Assembly: GCF_000001735.4 (NCBI RefSeq)
Contig: NC_003070.9
Span: forward strand, 16,415,971-16,479,970
From: Arabidopsis thaliana
Taxonomy: Eukaryota > Streptophyta > Magnoliopsida > Brassicales > Brassicaceae
Direction: 5' to 3'
DNA length: 64,000 bases
Of the stretch, positions 21,627-33,362 are shown piece after piece (within the stretch, counting starts at the first letter, position 1; each line of letters opens with the position of its first letter). The notes below the pieces were generated by a model. That model had not been told where the DNA came from. It did no database searches and saw only the letters and a program-made list of their open reading frames with translations. The position numbers were made by a program, and so were the translations under genes.

Positions 21627-21979
21627 CTTTGAAATATATGAAAAATTGGTTTCAAGGGATAAATTTACCTTAGGAAGAAATTGGTGATGAGAATAAAGGA
21701 GAGGGATTTGTAGCATGTTTAAATGTTTCCTAAACTTTCTTCTTTTCTTCTATTTTAAGTAAATTCAGTTTAGCCTTTATTTTTTAGCCCTTTAATTTGC
21801 AGTTCATGGTTACAAAAAAAAAAAAAAAAAACTAAATATCTCTAAAGTAAATGGAGGGATGTGAATGTTTTTGAGAACTATTTTTAAATAATAATATAAT
21901 ATTGTTACAAAAATTGTTATTTAAGGGAAATATTTTGAGAACAAATTAAAATTGTTTCTATATCCTCACTATTTTGTTA
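21627..21979. other. 5' region of the ROH1-like gene
   Basis: AT-rich sequence with an A run of about 19 at 21814. This is presumed promoter for the minus-strand gene; no clear TATA box was singled out. Confidence 0.5.
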
Positions 21980-22260
21980 CGAAAAATAAATTTTCGTAAA
22001 GAAATTTCTTAAAAGTATTTGCTGGACCATTTTGGAATACATATCAAAACAGAAAGAGTATGATCCAAGCAAAGCTTGTGTTGTGAAGTAGTGCGGTAAG
22101 CTAGTCGTAAGGAGGCGTTGTGCCAAGTCTTTCGAGAGTATTGAAGAGTATGGGCAAGAGAATAACAAAGGGTCTCTTGTTTCCTCAATGTTGGTACAAT
22201 CAACCTGCTGTCTCGTGTTCCACTTGTTGACCCGATCCCCTGCTGCTGGACCATGACATC
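21980..22260 (-). pseudogene. LINE fragment (zf-RVT region after the reverse transcriptase)
   Basis: One continuous frame on the minus strand reads GDRVNKWNTRQQVDCTNIEE, then TRDPLLFSCPYSSILSKDLA and QRLLTT. This matches the C-terminal zinc-binding region of plant LINE reverse transcriptases (usual form GDR...W...C..C...ETRDHLFFSCPYSS..W.). The first cysteine pair is reduced to one and there is no start codon. It is an isolated 280-bp piece with no reverse transcriptase nearby. Confidence 0.7.
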
Positions 22261-23648
22261 AACGATAAGTACATTATCAGCTGATGTGCAATCACGCGAT
22301 GTAAGACATATTCCATCTAAATCTAAAACACGGTCTATTTTGACATTCTAGCATTCACATGTTAATTTGTGAAGACGTAACGAACTAATTAATATATATC
22401 ATGTGCAACGTTTCTTCATATTTTTCGTACGTATTCAATTTTAGACCGAATTAAATACAGAAAATGGTACGTATTCAATCGTTGTTGAAATAAATGTGCT
22501 TGGGTCGTTTTCAATGCATGCAATTAATTTCTAGCATCTATATATATGTGCAAGATTAGGTTCTTTAATAGAATTTAGCTTAATGAGTTTAACAAAACCA
22601 TTTGATTTCCTTCTCTCTTTTTGTTTCCGAGCTCCTACACCCTCTCTAACCTTTGATTCTTATCCTTCTCTTGAGTCTTGATCACCACCAAATTATTCTC
22701 GCAATTTGACCATATGACCTTTCAAAATGGTTAAACTTCGAATTTTTTTACCTTCTTTATCTCCTTTTGAGTCTATGTAAATCACCATCCCTTAAGGTAT
22801 TTTGAGCCAAAAATCTTTTAGGAAAAAATCACTTAGACTTTTATGAATCAAAACCAAAGAATTTTTACGATTTGGCCAAATTGTAAGCTTTTTCAACCTA
22901 TATAATCACTTCCTTTGATCATTGCTAATGTAAAATCACATAGGATATAGCATATAGGGGGAACATCAACTAAATTTCTACGATATAGGGACCTATAAAT
23001 CTTGTTTTTTTACAAGTAGCAAAACTAGGTTTGATATATGTTAATTTTTAAGGTTTTAAACCATGAATTAGGTATTGTTTTTAGGGTCTTTTCATTATTT
23101 TTAAAGTTTTTTTAGTCTTTTTCAGATCATTATACGTTTGAAATACATTTGGAAATTATCGATCATTCTGGAGCAAAACCGTGAAAATATTCTGCAAGAA
23201 CAATCCGGAGACCAAAAACAATACCTAATTCGTGGTTAAAAAACCGTAAAAATCAAGGAATATCAAAGTTATAACAAAAACAAAAACAAAGAGTTGTGTT
23301 CTAGAATCGTAATTCTTTCTTAAAGTGTGTATTTCGATAGGAAACCTTAAAGTTCATTAACTAATGGTGCTATGCATTTGTTAACATTTTCAATATTGCT
23401 ATACAATAAAAGTTATGTCCTAGCATCATAATTATTTATAACAACGTCTTTCGTTACAAAATCTCATTAACTTATGGTGCTACATGCATTGGTCACCAAC
23501 ACTTATTTTTTCTTTTCGAAGATAAACAACCACAAAAGTTCACATTCACTAACACACCAGATCAGACAGATAAACAAAAACAAACAAACCCTCGCATATC
23601 GTAAACGGTTCCTATTAGTTTTAAGTCCCTCTTATGATCTTTCTACTT
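22261..23648. other. Intergenic region with one inverted repeat
   Basis: No gene is supported. Apart from the inverted repeat at 23052-23245, only AT-rich and CT-rich spacer is seen. The right end is the 3' flank of TLP5. Confidence 0.6.
23052..23245. repeat. Imperfect inverted repeat, possible MITE or hairpin
   Basis: The left arm (23052-23088) contains GAATTAGGTATTGTTTTT. The right arm (23209-23245) is its reverse complement with a few changes (AAAAACAATACCTAATTCG). The arms are about 37 bp, separated by about 120 bp. No target duplication was found. Confidence 0.5.
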
Positions 23649-25283
23649 TTATTCACATGCCAATTTAGTATCAAAGGTGCTCAGGGAAATGGCAAACGCT
23701 TGAAAGGCAGAGAGAGGATAACGATAGTCCATAGTGAACATATCCTTACCCACTTTCCCAAAGTGTAGTATTATCTTATCATGGTTTGATTGCTCTGGCT
23801 GCTGTGGTGATAACGATGGCCTCGTAGCCAATGCTCCACCATCACTACCACTACCGGGCTGAACCGTTGCAGCGGACATCAACTGGAAGTTCTTGACAGA
23901 AGCTACAGTCACTCTCCCTTTGAAGTTAAGGCACCAACATCGCAACGGTTGGAGCCACCTTGGCGGTTTAGTTTTCAGTACCAAAGGTCGCACCTTTCCT
24001 TCTTCCTCTTTCGGTCGGGTGAAATCTCCCGAGTGGTTGACTATCTTTGAGGAACCGATGCTGCGGAAAGATTCATCAAGGGAACGTTGTAGAAACTCAG
24101 GTTGGCTAGGGACAGTACCTCCGGGTTCTAGAGCTAAGGAGGGGATAGAGTGCATAATGCAGTTCATTCTACGAGGTCCACGGGTTCCAAGCAAGTTCAG
24201 CTCGTATGTAACTTGAGCAATGTTGTAACTTCCAGAAGGGACTTTGGGAGACACTTTCTTGGAGTTGAAACTACGACTCCGGTTTGGTGGGGACAATATC
24301 TGGCTACTGTTGTACGCAGGAGCCGTATCATATACTATAAATTTTGTCCCTAGAAAGTTAGACCTGAAAATGAAGTAAGACAAACGTTTGTCTGAATTAA
24401 TCAAGAACTCAAAACATGTGGACGAATGATGTTTTTTTTAAATCTTCTTCTTACTTCAGTTTGCCAATGTAAGTGCTGCTTGATCTTGAAATGTTGTCTG
24501 CATCCATTGATATTACATACTCTGTGTATGTAGCTCTCCGTGAGCGCTTTGCCGAGAGAAGAAACTTCCCACTTTCAACAAGTATGGCTGTACAAATTTG
24601 ACAAGATTCAAAAACTAAATAATAGAGAAAATTCGAGTTCTTGATATTTTCAAGATCTTGATAAGTATTGAATTTAAACAAAAGTATGACATGTGTGTTC
24701 TACTAAATTTTGAGTCCAAATTTTACTGAAGCAGAGGTAGTAACATCGACAAAGACGAATAACTTACCAGGACTAAGAGAAAGGTAAAGGTGGTAAGTCA
24801 TGTTAGACTTGTCTCTTTTGATATAACATTGTATGATTCCATCCCTAGGCCCGGGCTTCACCATCAAAAGAGTTGTCAGAATAACCGACATAATGTCGAA
24901 TGGAAGTAACGAATAACGAAACCACGAACCTGTTTCAACGAAACTGGAAATGTGAGTTTGCCTGAGAACTCAGGACTTTTCACAATATCTTTGCACATTA
25001 GTCTCCATGTCTTGCAGACACCAGCACAAGCAACGACTTGTTTACGTGCAGGCCAAGTACTCTCGCTTTCATCCAACTTTTTCATCACATCTCGTAATAG
25101 CGCAGCCGGTAAATTAGCCCAACGAGTGTTCTTGATTACAATAAGATCTTCAATATGTGCCTCAACACCGTGAGATTTACTCCTCTGATGAGTCGTCCCA
25201 TTAGATACTCTCACGTCGAAACTACGTCTCGAAAAGCTTCCTACAGTATCTCTAACATCACGAACAATACTCAGAAACGACAT
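23649..25283 (-). CDS. TLP5: Tubby-like F-box protein 5
   Basis: Four coding exons on the minus strand: 25283-24930, 24855-24768, 24587-24455, 24363-23649. The total is 1290 bases, 429 aa, with GT-AG junctions and consistent phases. The F-box region (about residues 55-105) starts [18 protein letters not shown]; the tubby domain follows from about residue 118. It has the usual [38 protein letters not shown] and LGTKFIVYD segments and ends [15 protein letters not shown], the tubby C-terminal signature. Plant TLPs pair an SCF-type F-box with a phosphoinositide-binding tubby domain that tethers them to the plasma membrane (established knowledge). The start [14 protein letters not shown] is the family start. 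The position matches At1g43640. Confidence 0.95.
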
Positions 25284-25960
25284 TTTTCCGAATACCAAAG
25301 ATTCTACTTTAGAGAAACGCTGCAAAAACATACCAAAACCATTTTCTTAGTATAAACTTAACATATAGTCCTCAAATCTCTATGAGAAACACTAATTCAA
25401 CACATAATATATATTTTATGAATTATATTAGAGAATAGGAAATAGAAGAAATGTAATTATAGAAATGTGAAGACCAAGAAACATTGAGAAAAATTAAGGT
25501 TAGAACTAACCAAAATCACCACGCAACCACAGAAATTCTTAAAATTCCAACAATTGTTTTTCAAGAAATCAATGTCTTTTGACAACCGTACTAAACTTAT
25601 TCTTTTCTCTACCTCACTGAATTCCAAAGCTGAATATAACCTAAGATTTCAAGAACATAAACCTAAGAAGATTTCAAGAACACAAACCTAAGATTTCAAG
25701 AACACAAAAGACTAAGCTTTCTTTGCAAAATCATATCTTTGAGTGGGTAGCAAAACAAAGAGATATAAACACAGATCAAAGAAGACTTACATATGTCTTC
25801 GTTAGTTCAAAAGAATCTCTGTTCTTTTTTTTCTTTTTTTTGATCTCTCTGATTTTCTTTGCTGTTTTTTCTCAGTTTAGTTAGCTAACCATTTCTTGTT
25901 TGTAAAGAGTCGCGGATTTCAAGACTTTATTTAAATACAGCACAATTTTATGAGCTTGCC
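25284..25960 (-). promoter_or_regulatory. TLP5 5' untranslated region with leader intron
   Basis: On the minus strand a donor GTAAGT begins at 25790 and a strong acceptor TTTTTGCAG ends at 25320, only 36 bases before the ATG. A leader intron of about 470 bp is therefore likely, with an untranslated exon around 25791-25930. TLP genes commonly have leader introns. Confidence 0.55.
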
Positions 25961-26039
25961 AAGATTTTTTGTTTAGATTTTATATTTTGTAAAAAGTAAT
26001 TTTATTTGTGATTCTTAATCAGTAAAAATACATTCCATT

Positions 26040-27580
26040 ATTTTGTATGATTCGGTAACCAAAATGACACGAGTTAGATTGGCTTGTAGCCAAGGTGTTG
26101 AAGGGTCCCCCCTATTAATTCTTCTTTCTGAAATTGTTAAAGCATAGACTAAAGAACAAATTTTGTTACAATGGTATTTTTAACAAGTAGGAAAATTAAG
26201 TTTAAACCAACAACAAATGGTATTTATAGAATTGACCAACCTTTACTCGAAGTTCAAATCCTATTTTTGCACCCCCACTCAATTGCCATATTTTTTTATA
26301 TATCAATCTTATTCTTCTTCTATCAATTTCCTGAATCCTATATTAAATATTTTCCTAATATATCAAATTTTGGTAACTGGTTATATTATTCCCCTAAAAA
26401 CATGAATTTAGATATACAAAACAATTAACTAATGTGGGTACTAATCCTTACGTTTAGATAAACAAATTAAAAATTTCGAATAACAAAAAAGATGTATACC
26501 ATTTTTCACCAAAATTTTAGTAAATTTTTAAATAGAAAATGATGAATAACATGTGACTACTCGTGTATTTACCACAAACAAAAAATTAAGTATTTCTAAA
26601 GTTACATAGTACATACTATATTTTGTCGGAAAAACAACAATAATTTATGAAGTTACAACACTAGTGATATCATTTTTTGTTCTATTTTTTTATATAGAAA
26701 ACTTGTTTTATAAATTTTTTTTAATAGTATTTAGATATATATATATATAATATAATTATTTAATTATATATTAATATTGATCTCCGTAATATATATTTCT
26801 GCCTTCGCCACTAAGTACTCATGGACGGTGGATTTAAGGATGTGAGATTAGATGCCAAAAACTGGCTAATTGTAGCCAAAGTTGTTGAAGGGTCCCAATT
26901 AATTCTTTTTTTGTAAAATTGTTAACGCATGTAAAGACAAAGTCTTGTTACAATGGTATTTTTAACAAGTAAGAAAACTAAGTTAAACCAACAAAGTAAG
27001 ATTATTGTAGAATCTGATACAACCAGATATGAGAATCTAATACTTTAATTAAAAATCATTTATAAGAAACTTTAAACGTGTTGAATATGATGTAAAATGC
27101 TATTACAATACAATAGATTATGAGAATCTAATAATATTAAATTAAAATCATTTTATAAGCTAAGAAACTTTAAACGTGTTGAATATTATGTAAAATGCTA
27201 TTACAAAGAAGAATATTTTAAGAAATTCGTTAAGGGTGAAAAAGGTAATCATTTTCTTTTCCTAGTTGTTTAGAGAAGAATAAATATATACATGTGGAAA
27301 TTGTGTGTAGGTTTTCAACTTTAAAATTTAATCTTGAAATAAGGTAAATGTTTTTATTTTGGTATGATTCGCTGACCAAGGGACACGAGTACTCATGCAT
27401 AGACGGTGGATTTACTAAGGATGTGGATTAGATGTCAAAAACTCGCTAACTATAGCCAAAGGTGTTGATGTGTCCCTATTAATTCTTTCTATGAAATTGT
27501 TAAAGCATGTAGTGACAAAGTCTTGTTACAATGGTATTTTTAGTAAGTAGGAAAACTAAGTTAGATCGGAAAAAAGTATA
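26040..27580. repeat. Three-copy degenerate direct repeat
   Basis: Three copies share TTGTTACAATGGTATTTTTA plus flanking AAGTAGGAAAACTAAG, at about 26160, 26945 and 27525. Each is preceded by GTAGCCAAGGTGTTGAAGGG-like sequence (26085, 26870, 27450). Upstream GACGGTGGATTTAAGGATGTG is shared by the last two. A nested tandem pair of about 90 bp (27028-27110 and 27117-27210) carries ACTTTAAACGTGTTGAATAT. No coding sequence is recognised. Confidence 0.7.
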
Positions 27581-27890
27581 TTCTACATCTAGATATATGA
27601 GAATATTTTAAAGGGAACGATAAATAGCTTCAATTTAGGTAGTTACTCCTTCATTTTCAACTTTTTGAGTTGGTGAATGGCTACAAATCTACTGCCTCTA
27701 ATCGTCACTAATATACCCAATATGTTACCTCATTATTTAATCAATAAAACATTACGTTGAGGAAAAGAAAACTCCACATTAATATTTACACATTACATGA
27801 AAATTAGACATTATTCATATGATAACTGCGACAATAAAAGTATCAAAGGACGTGGAATATGGGTGTACTGATGCCTTTTGAGATGCAATC

Positions 27891-30844
27891 CTAGACGATG
27901 ATAACTTCTTCTATAATTTCTTTTTGGCTTTGCTTTTCACCATATCTTTGTATTTCCTCTTCTTTAGTTTTACCCCATAGACCAAGGTATAGTCCACACA
28001 CCAACAACACTGCCCCACCCACACTGCACCAGTTTATATCCCCAAGTCCAAACACAAACATTCTCAATATCAGGTTCTAAAGACATGTAGATCGGAACTT
28101 ATGTTTACATACTTTAGCAAAAAAAAAAAAAAAAAAAAAAAAGACAAACCTTCCAAGGTAAAATGTTTCCTTGAAAAGGAAAGATGAGACAATGCAAGTA
28201 AGGATGAGAGCTAAAGGAGTGTATAGTGCAGTGAATACTGGCCCTTTCTTCTCTATTGCCCATACTTGTAACCAATATGTCAGTCCAGTCACCATAATTC
28301 CCTATTTAATTTTCTTTGATCATTCTTTTAATAAACAAGAAGAGGAACTTCATATTTAGAGATTAGAGATAGGATTAAACGTACACAATAAGCCATTGAG
28401 AGAAGAGGTAAGCCGAATTCGATTTTCCAAACTGATGGGTTTCTGTTCACCGCGACTGCCCAAACTGCGCTTTGTATGCAACTGAACAAGCATTGAAGTG
28501 CTACCAATCGCAACTTCGCTGGATATTCCTTCATCACCTTGCTCTAACAACACAATCAATCAAAGTTGTTAAAGAATGTTTTACTTTTCTTTTAACGAAA
28601 ACAAAAATTCAGTGATGAAAGTATTAACATAAAACAGTTCTCTTGAGTAGTAGTCTCTATGGACATATATTTGATGTCATACCTATGTCACGTCTGTAAA
28701 TAATGGTGTTCTTGTTTTTACTGCCTCCGTACAAGAGACATTACTTATGGTAATTAATGATATGATAAATTATTTATGCTTAAATTTGACTCAAAAAATT
28801 TGTCTATCCAATATAGACGTAAACTGGTTCCAAGTAATCTCTAAACAGAACCCTACAATACCATTACTCCATTACCAACCATTATGAAAGTGTATAAACG
28901 ACTAGTCGTTTTTCATACCATGGTGGAGGTCCAATTACGTAACATCGGAGACTTGCTTTCTTCATATATAGATTTAGTGATCTTTCCAAAAATGTAATAT
29001 TTCATGAAAACGTTTTTTTAAGCGAAATATAATCGAAGTTTATATGGGTCCGTTGAAAAACATCTTAAGAATTTGATATTCTATACTTTGTCTACCTAAC
29101 TAAAAGTATCCCACATATACCACAAAAGTATGTATTTTTTAATTTCAGACTACCCACAAAAGTACGCATATACATTAAAAACAATAATTTCTTGTTGTGA
29201 TATGTATAGATATATGTTTACTAGTTATATCTTTAAAGCCAAACATTTTATATTTTATTAAGTCTTATGTAACTTTTTAATTGATAAAATACATGCATAA
29301 TTTCATTGAAAACGACATTCCGTTTTTATACGAGTTAGTTTATAATTAATATCCTAATAGTGTTTTCCACACTAATGAGATAAAACAAATTAAATAGAGG
29401 AAACAAAGGAGCAATGATTTAAAAATTAGGAGGCAACTAGTGAAGTGATGAAAGTGAAGTAGTGAGTGGCATACCTGCATGATAATCCACAAACACCAGC
29501 AAGTATTGGCAGCGAGCATTGTGATTGAACCTTTTACAGAATTTTTGGTTGATGGAACGGTGCCGTTTGGGATGGTGCTGCTGTTATAGTGGTTTATCAA
29601 ACTTGGCCCTTTTACAAAAGCAAACACTAATGCGCCCAACATTCCAACCATTGAACCAGTGACTTTGGCCACTCCGTGTGACTTCTTCAAGGTCACCGTC
29701 TCTAATCTTTTCATTATACATATAAAATGTAACATTAGATTCGAAATAGTGGTTCTAACTAAAGCTTAGATAATTTGATTCCATATTTTATTTGACCCAC
29801 ATGGTATTCAATATTGAAAGCGTAGATGATTCAATAGTCACATCCATTCCTTTAACATTTTTCTTTATATTTTTTTTATCCTCGTTCTTTATTTAGACAA
29901 ATCATTTGAGTCAAAACTCAATTCATGATAGTCAATTTGTTGTTTCTCCTGCTTACTTTTTAATTATATTATCATAAATAATTTACTTCTACACAAAGCA
30001 AAATAACAACTTGGTATATTTTATGCATAAAATAAACTATATTTTAAAAGTAACCAATTCTCGTCCACACTTATAATTGACAAATGATATAAAAATAATA
30101 ATATGGCTATCATTTATGCTTTAAGAATATAAAAAGAAACAATAAAATAGATTAAAGTGATTTTTATTTTATTTGATTTTTTTAACGATTCTTTAGCTTT
30201 TTATCACAAATAATTTAAAATTAAAATAAAGTATTATGCCCCCAACACCCGATTTGTTTTTATAAAACAAACACAACCTTTGGATCATCGCAGGGCTTAT
30301 ATGAAAGAGTGAGACTCTTTTGTGTAGTATACCTGAATAGGAGAGCCAAGACGAATGTGATAGAGGGGATGGCGTTGGTGGTGGCTGCCGCGAAGGTGGC
30401 GGTGGTGTTCTCGATGGCCACATAGTAGAGATTAAGACTCAGCGTGAGTCTAGATTTTTAGAACAATATTTAGTTAATAAATTAACTCAATGAATCAGAA
30501 TTTCCAATTTTTAGAAACATTAGTCATATATACCCGCATAAGGAGATAAAGAATATTTTGAGCAGCAAGATAAACGATAGAGGAGAGGACTTGGAGCTGC
30601 AAAACAACGTTAAGAATTTGAGAGCTTATCGCAGTTTTTTTGTTTATAGAGTTATAGAAGAGAAGAACCTTTCAAGGAAGAATGCGAAAGGGGACAAGGC
30701 AAGAGCCGCGAAGGCTTGTCTATAAAAAACAAAGACAAAAGGGTTGGTTCCTTGAGAGATGGCTACTTTAGAGAGCAATGGCATGCCTGCGTATACAATC
30801 TGTACAAACACCATTGCCATGTTGGCTTTGTGCTCCATCATCAT
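27891..30844 (-). CDS. UMAMIT22: WAT1-related MtN21/EamA-like transporter
   Basis: Seven coding exons on the minus strand: 30844-30669, 30596-30534, 30449-30333, 29706-29475, 28543-28385, 28301-28150, 28023-27891. They sum to 1032 bases, 343 aa, and the phases agree at every junction. The protein has about ten hydrophobic segments in two EamA halves. It starts MMMEHKANMAMVFVQIVYAG. The first half contains LSLNLYYVAIENTTATFAAA, the second GPVFTALYTPLALILTCIVS and ETFYLGSVGGAVLLV. A charged cytosolic tail (KTKEEEIQRYGEKQSQKEII) ends the protein. UMAMITs move amino acids and related solutes across membranes (established knowledge); this member's substrate cannot be read from sequence. The intron after exon 6 holds a 24-base A run on the plus strand. 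Matches At1g43650 by position. Confidence 0.94.
28119..28142. repeat. Homopolymer A run (24 bases)
   Basis: Lies in the last intron of the UMAMIT gene, just inside the donor site, so in the sense direction it is a T run. Likely length-variable. Confidence 0.95.
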
Positions 30845-33362
30845 CGTGTAATAGTGATGTGTGTTTTGTCTTTTGATGTGATGAAGCTCACTTTGCTTCT
30901 CTCCCGCTATTTATGCATTTGTGTTGGTGGCAACTTTAAAGATTTTCTCTTCTTTTTTTTTTTTAGGTCACTACAACAGTACAGCTAATATAGACACGTG
31001 TATTTCCATTGAAAACGTTTCAATCAAAACAGCTCCCACACATCCATTTTTTTGTTTCCTCTCAAGATTTTAGTGATTTTATCTCCTTATAAAATTGCAT
31101 AAATTACTCCTTATAGCGGTGCATAAATGTCACAATAGTTGTCTTATCTATATCTAGCGAAACATAAGTACGTTGCAACTAGCTTGCAAGTGGTTTCACC
31201 TAATTCAACGTTGATATGATTGAGTTTTAATCCAAGTACTAACCTCCACAAGAACTATTCTGTTCCAAATAATTAATTATTTGGACCCTAATTATTTTGT
31301 AACAATAGGTTAAAATCTATTAGAACCATATTTAGTTTTGCTAACACTATAAACCTTGCCATGAAGGGATCATACAATAGTTAGTTTATCAATACTTTAA
31401 GAGAAAATAAAGCCGAAGATTCGAAGTAGCGAGACAAATAATTTCGCCACAAAAGAAAAGCAAAAGCACACAACTTCGCGTTGATAATTTACAATATGCA
31501 TATCTGCTGTTCAACTCTTTTTTGTTTTCTTTAAATGTAATTGTCGAAAAGATAATTTTATTTATTTTATACACTATACAATTGGTCCGCATTGCGTAAA
31601 AAGAGTTTAATCTTAATAGTACTGCTAAAAATGTGCGACGTATAATTAGTTAAATATTTATTGCTGGTTGAAATAGGTAATTGATAATAGTTGAGAGATA
31701 AAATTTTAAAAATTAGTATAGTATAACTTCTATAAATAGAATTGTGAATACTAGAGTTATATTTCATTAAAACTTTTTTTTTTGTATAAACCCTTGTGTT
31801 TAGAAAAAGGTTTTTTTATTTATTATATAATTAATATTATTTTGAACCACTTACAAGGAATATTTCCTGTAAAATTATTAAAACTGAAGTCTACGAAGAA
31901 TTAATTCAAATTTAAAGAAAAAACAATATTAGAGTCATATTTCAGTAAATTGTTTTACATATAATAAATATATTCTAATAAATTTGTAAAATTATTAATT
32001 TATAATATGGATAGGATACTAGACACTAACATCATGGTAGTTTAACCATTTTCATAGTAAATGTTTGCAATGAGAATACCAACCCTGATACCTAGAGGTG
32101 TACTGACGGAAAATACTATCATCACACCTATATTTGTTTTCAATTTAAAAACAGAAAAAGGTATATATATTCATTATTAATTAAAAAGAAAAAATAACAA
32201 AAATAAAATGATAATCCAAAGAAATCAAGATATTAGCTAAGAGATGCAACCAACGAGTCTTTAATTGTGCATACACTTGGAGATGCTCCTAAAGATAGTT
32301 CAATAATAATCAAATGAACTCTTATTCCTGATTCCAATACTAAATTAAGAAGAAAGAAAACAGAACATTAATATGCAATTAAAGTGAGGCACGACTAGAT
32401 CAAATTATTTATAATGATAATGTAGCATAGGATAAAAACAAAGAAGGTTACATGTAAATGTGAAGTTTCTATTATTTATCAAATAGTTTAGATATTACCT
32501 CTTGTTCTTAAGATATATAATTCGATCAAGCCATCTAAAATGATAAATTCTACCTCTTCTTCATGACGCATTATGATATTCCTACATCAATATCTTTCAA
32601 CACATGCTCCATTTTTCAACTTTTAAAAGCCACATGTGACAAAAAGAATGTAATGGTTCTAATGCAACGTTTTTTTTATCTTCAAGTAGGTGTCTAATCA
32701 AAGGGAGATAATGATATATCAGCTACTGTTTTATGAAACTGTTGCAACAAATCAGAACTGAAATATTTTGTGTTGATATGTAATGAAAGAACGACCAGTG
32801 AGAACTATTCAACTATTATTAACGCATGATGTCGTAGTACCAATTATGTTGACCTTTCATAATTCTACTCATTTCAACACGTGTGTTATAGCTTTTTCAA
32901 AAACTTAAATTATTGTTTACATATGTGGTCGTTCCTATTGGACTTACAAAAAATAAGTTAAAAATGTAAGAGATATATTTGGCAGATTTTTTTGACTGTG
33001 TGATATTTTGTAAATGAGTAGGCATGAAATGTAATTAGCCTTCAACGATTTGTGTCAGTGCGATGTATGATCGGTCAAGACAAACGAAAAATAGCATTCT
33101 TTACAGATTGTTCAGATTTGGTGAAAATGGTGTCATTCCCATAAGAGTGACCAGCTTTCTCAACATCCCTGAAGGCGATACAGAGCGACATGGAAGAGTT
33201 TGGTTTTTTTTCTTTATCCTTACTTCTATGAAGAATTCGTACCTATCTGCATCATATCACCTATGTCAACAATTTCCCTCATCATTGACTTGCTTGAGTT
33301 AATCTAGGTAGATGTCGACAAAAAAAAAAAAAAAATTGTATCAATGGGAATTAGATAAAGTT
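30845..33362. other. Intergenic region right of the UMAMIT gene
   Basis: Holds the UMAMIT promoter near 30845-31050 (TATTTATGC-like sequence upstream of the ATG) and then AT-rich spacer. A 79-codon open frame at 33063-33302 has no recognisable domain and I do not call it a gene. Nothing else is supported. Confidence 0.55.

Noticed and set aside
33063-33302. 79-codon open frame left of the MULE remnant
   Set aside because: No domain seen; not in frame with any transposase piece.
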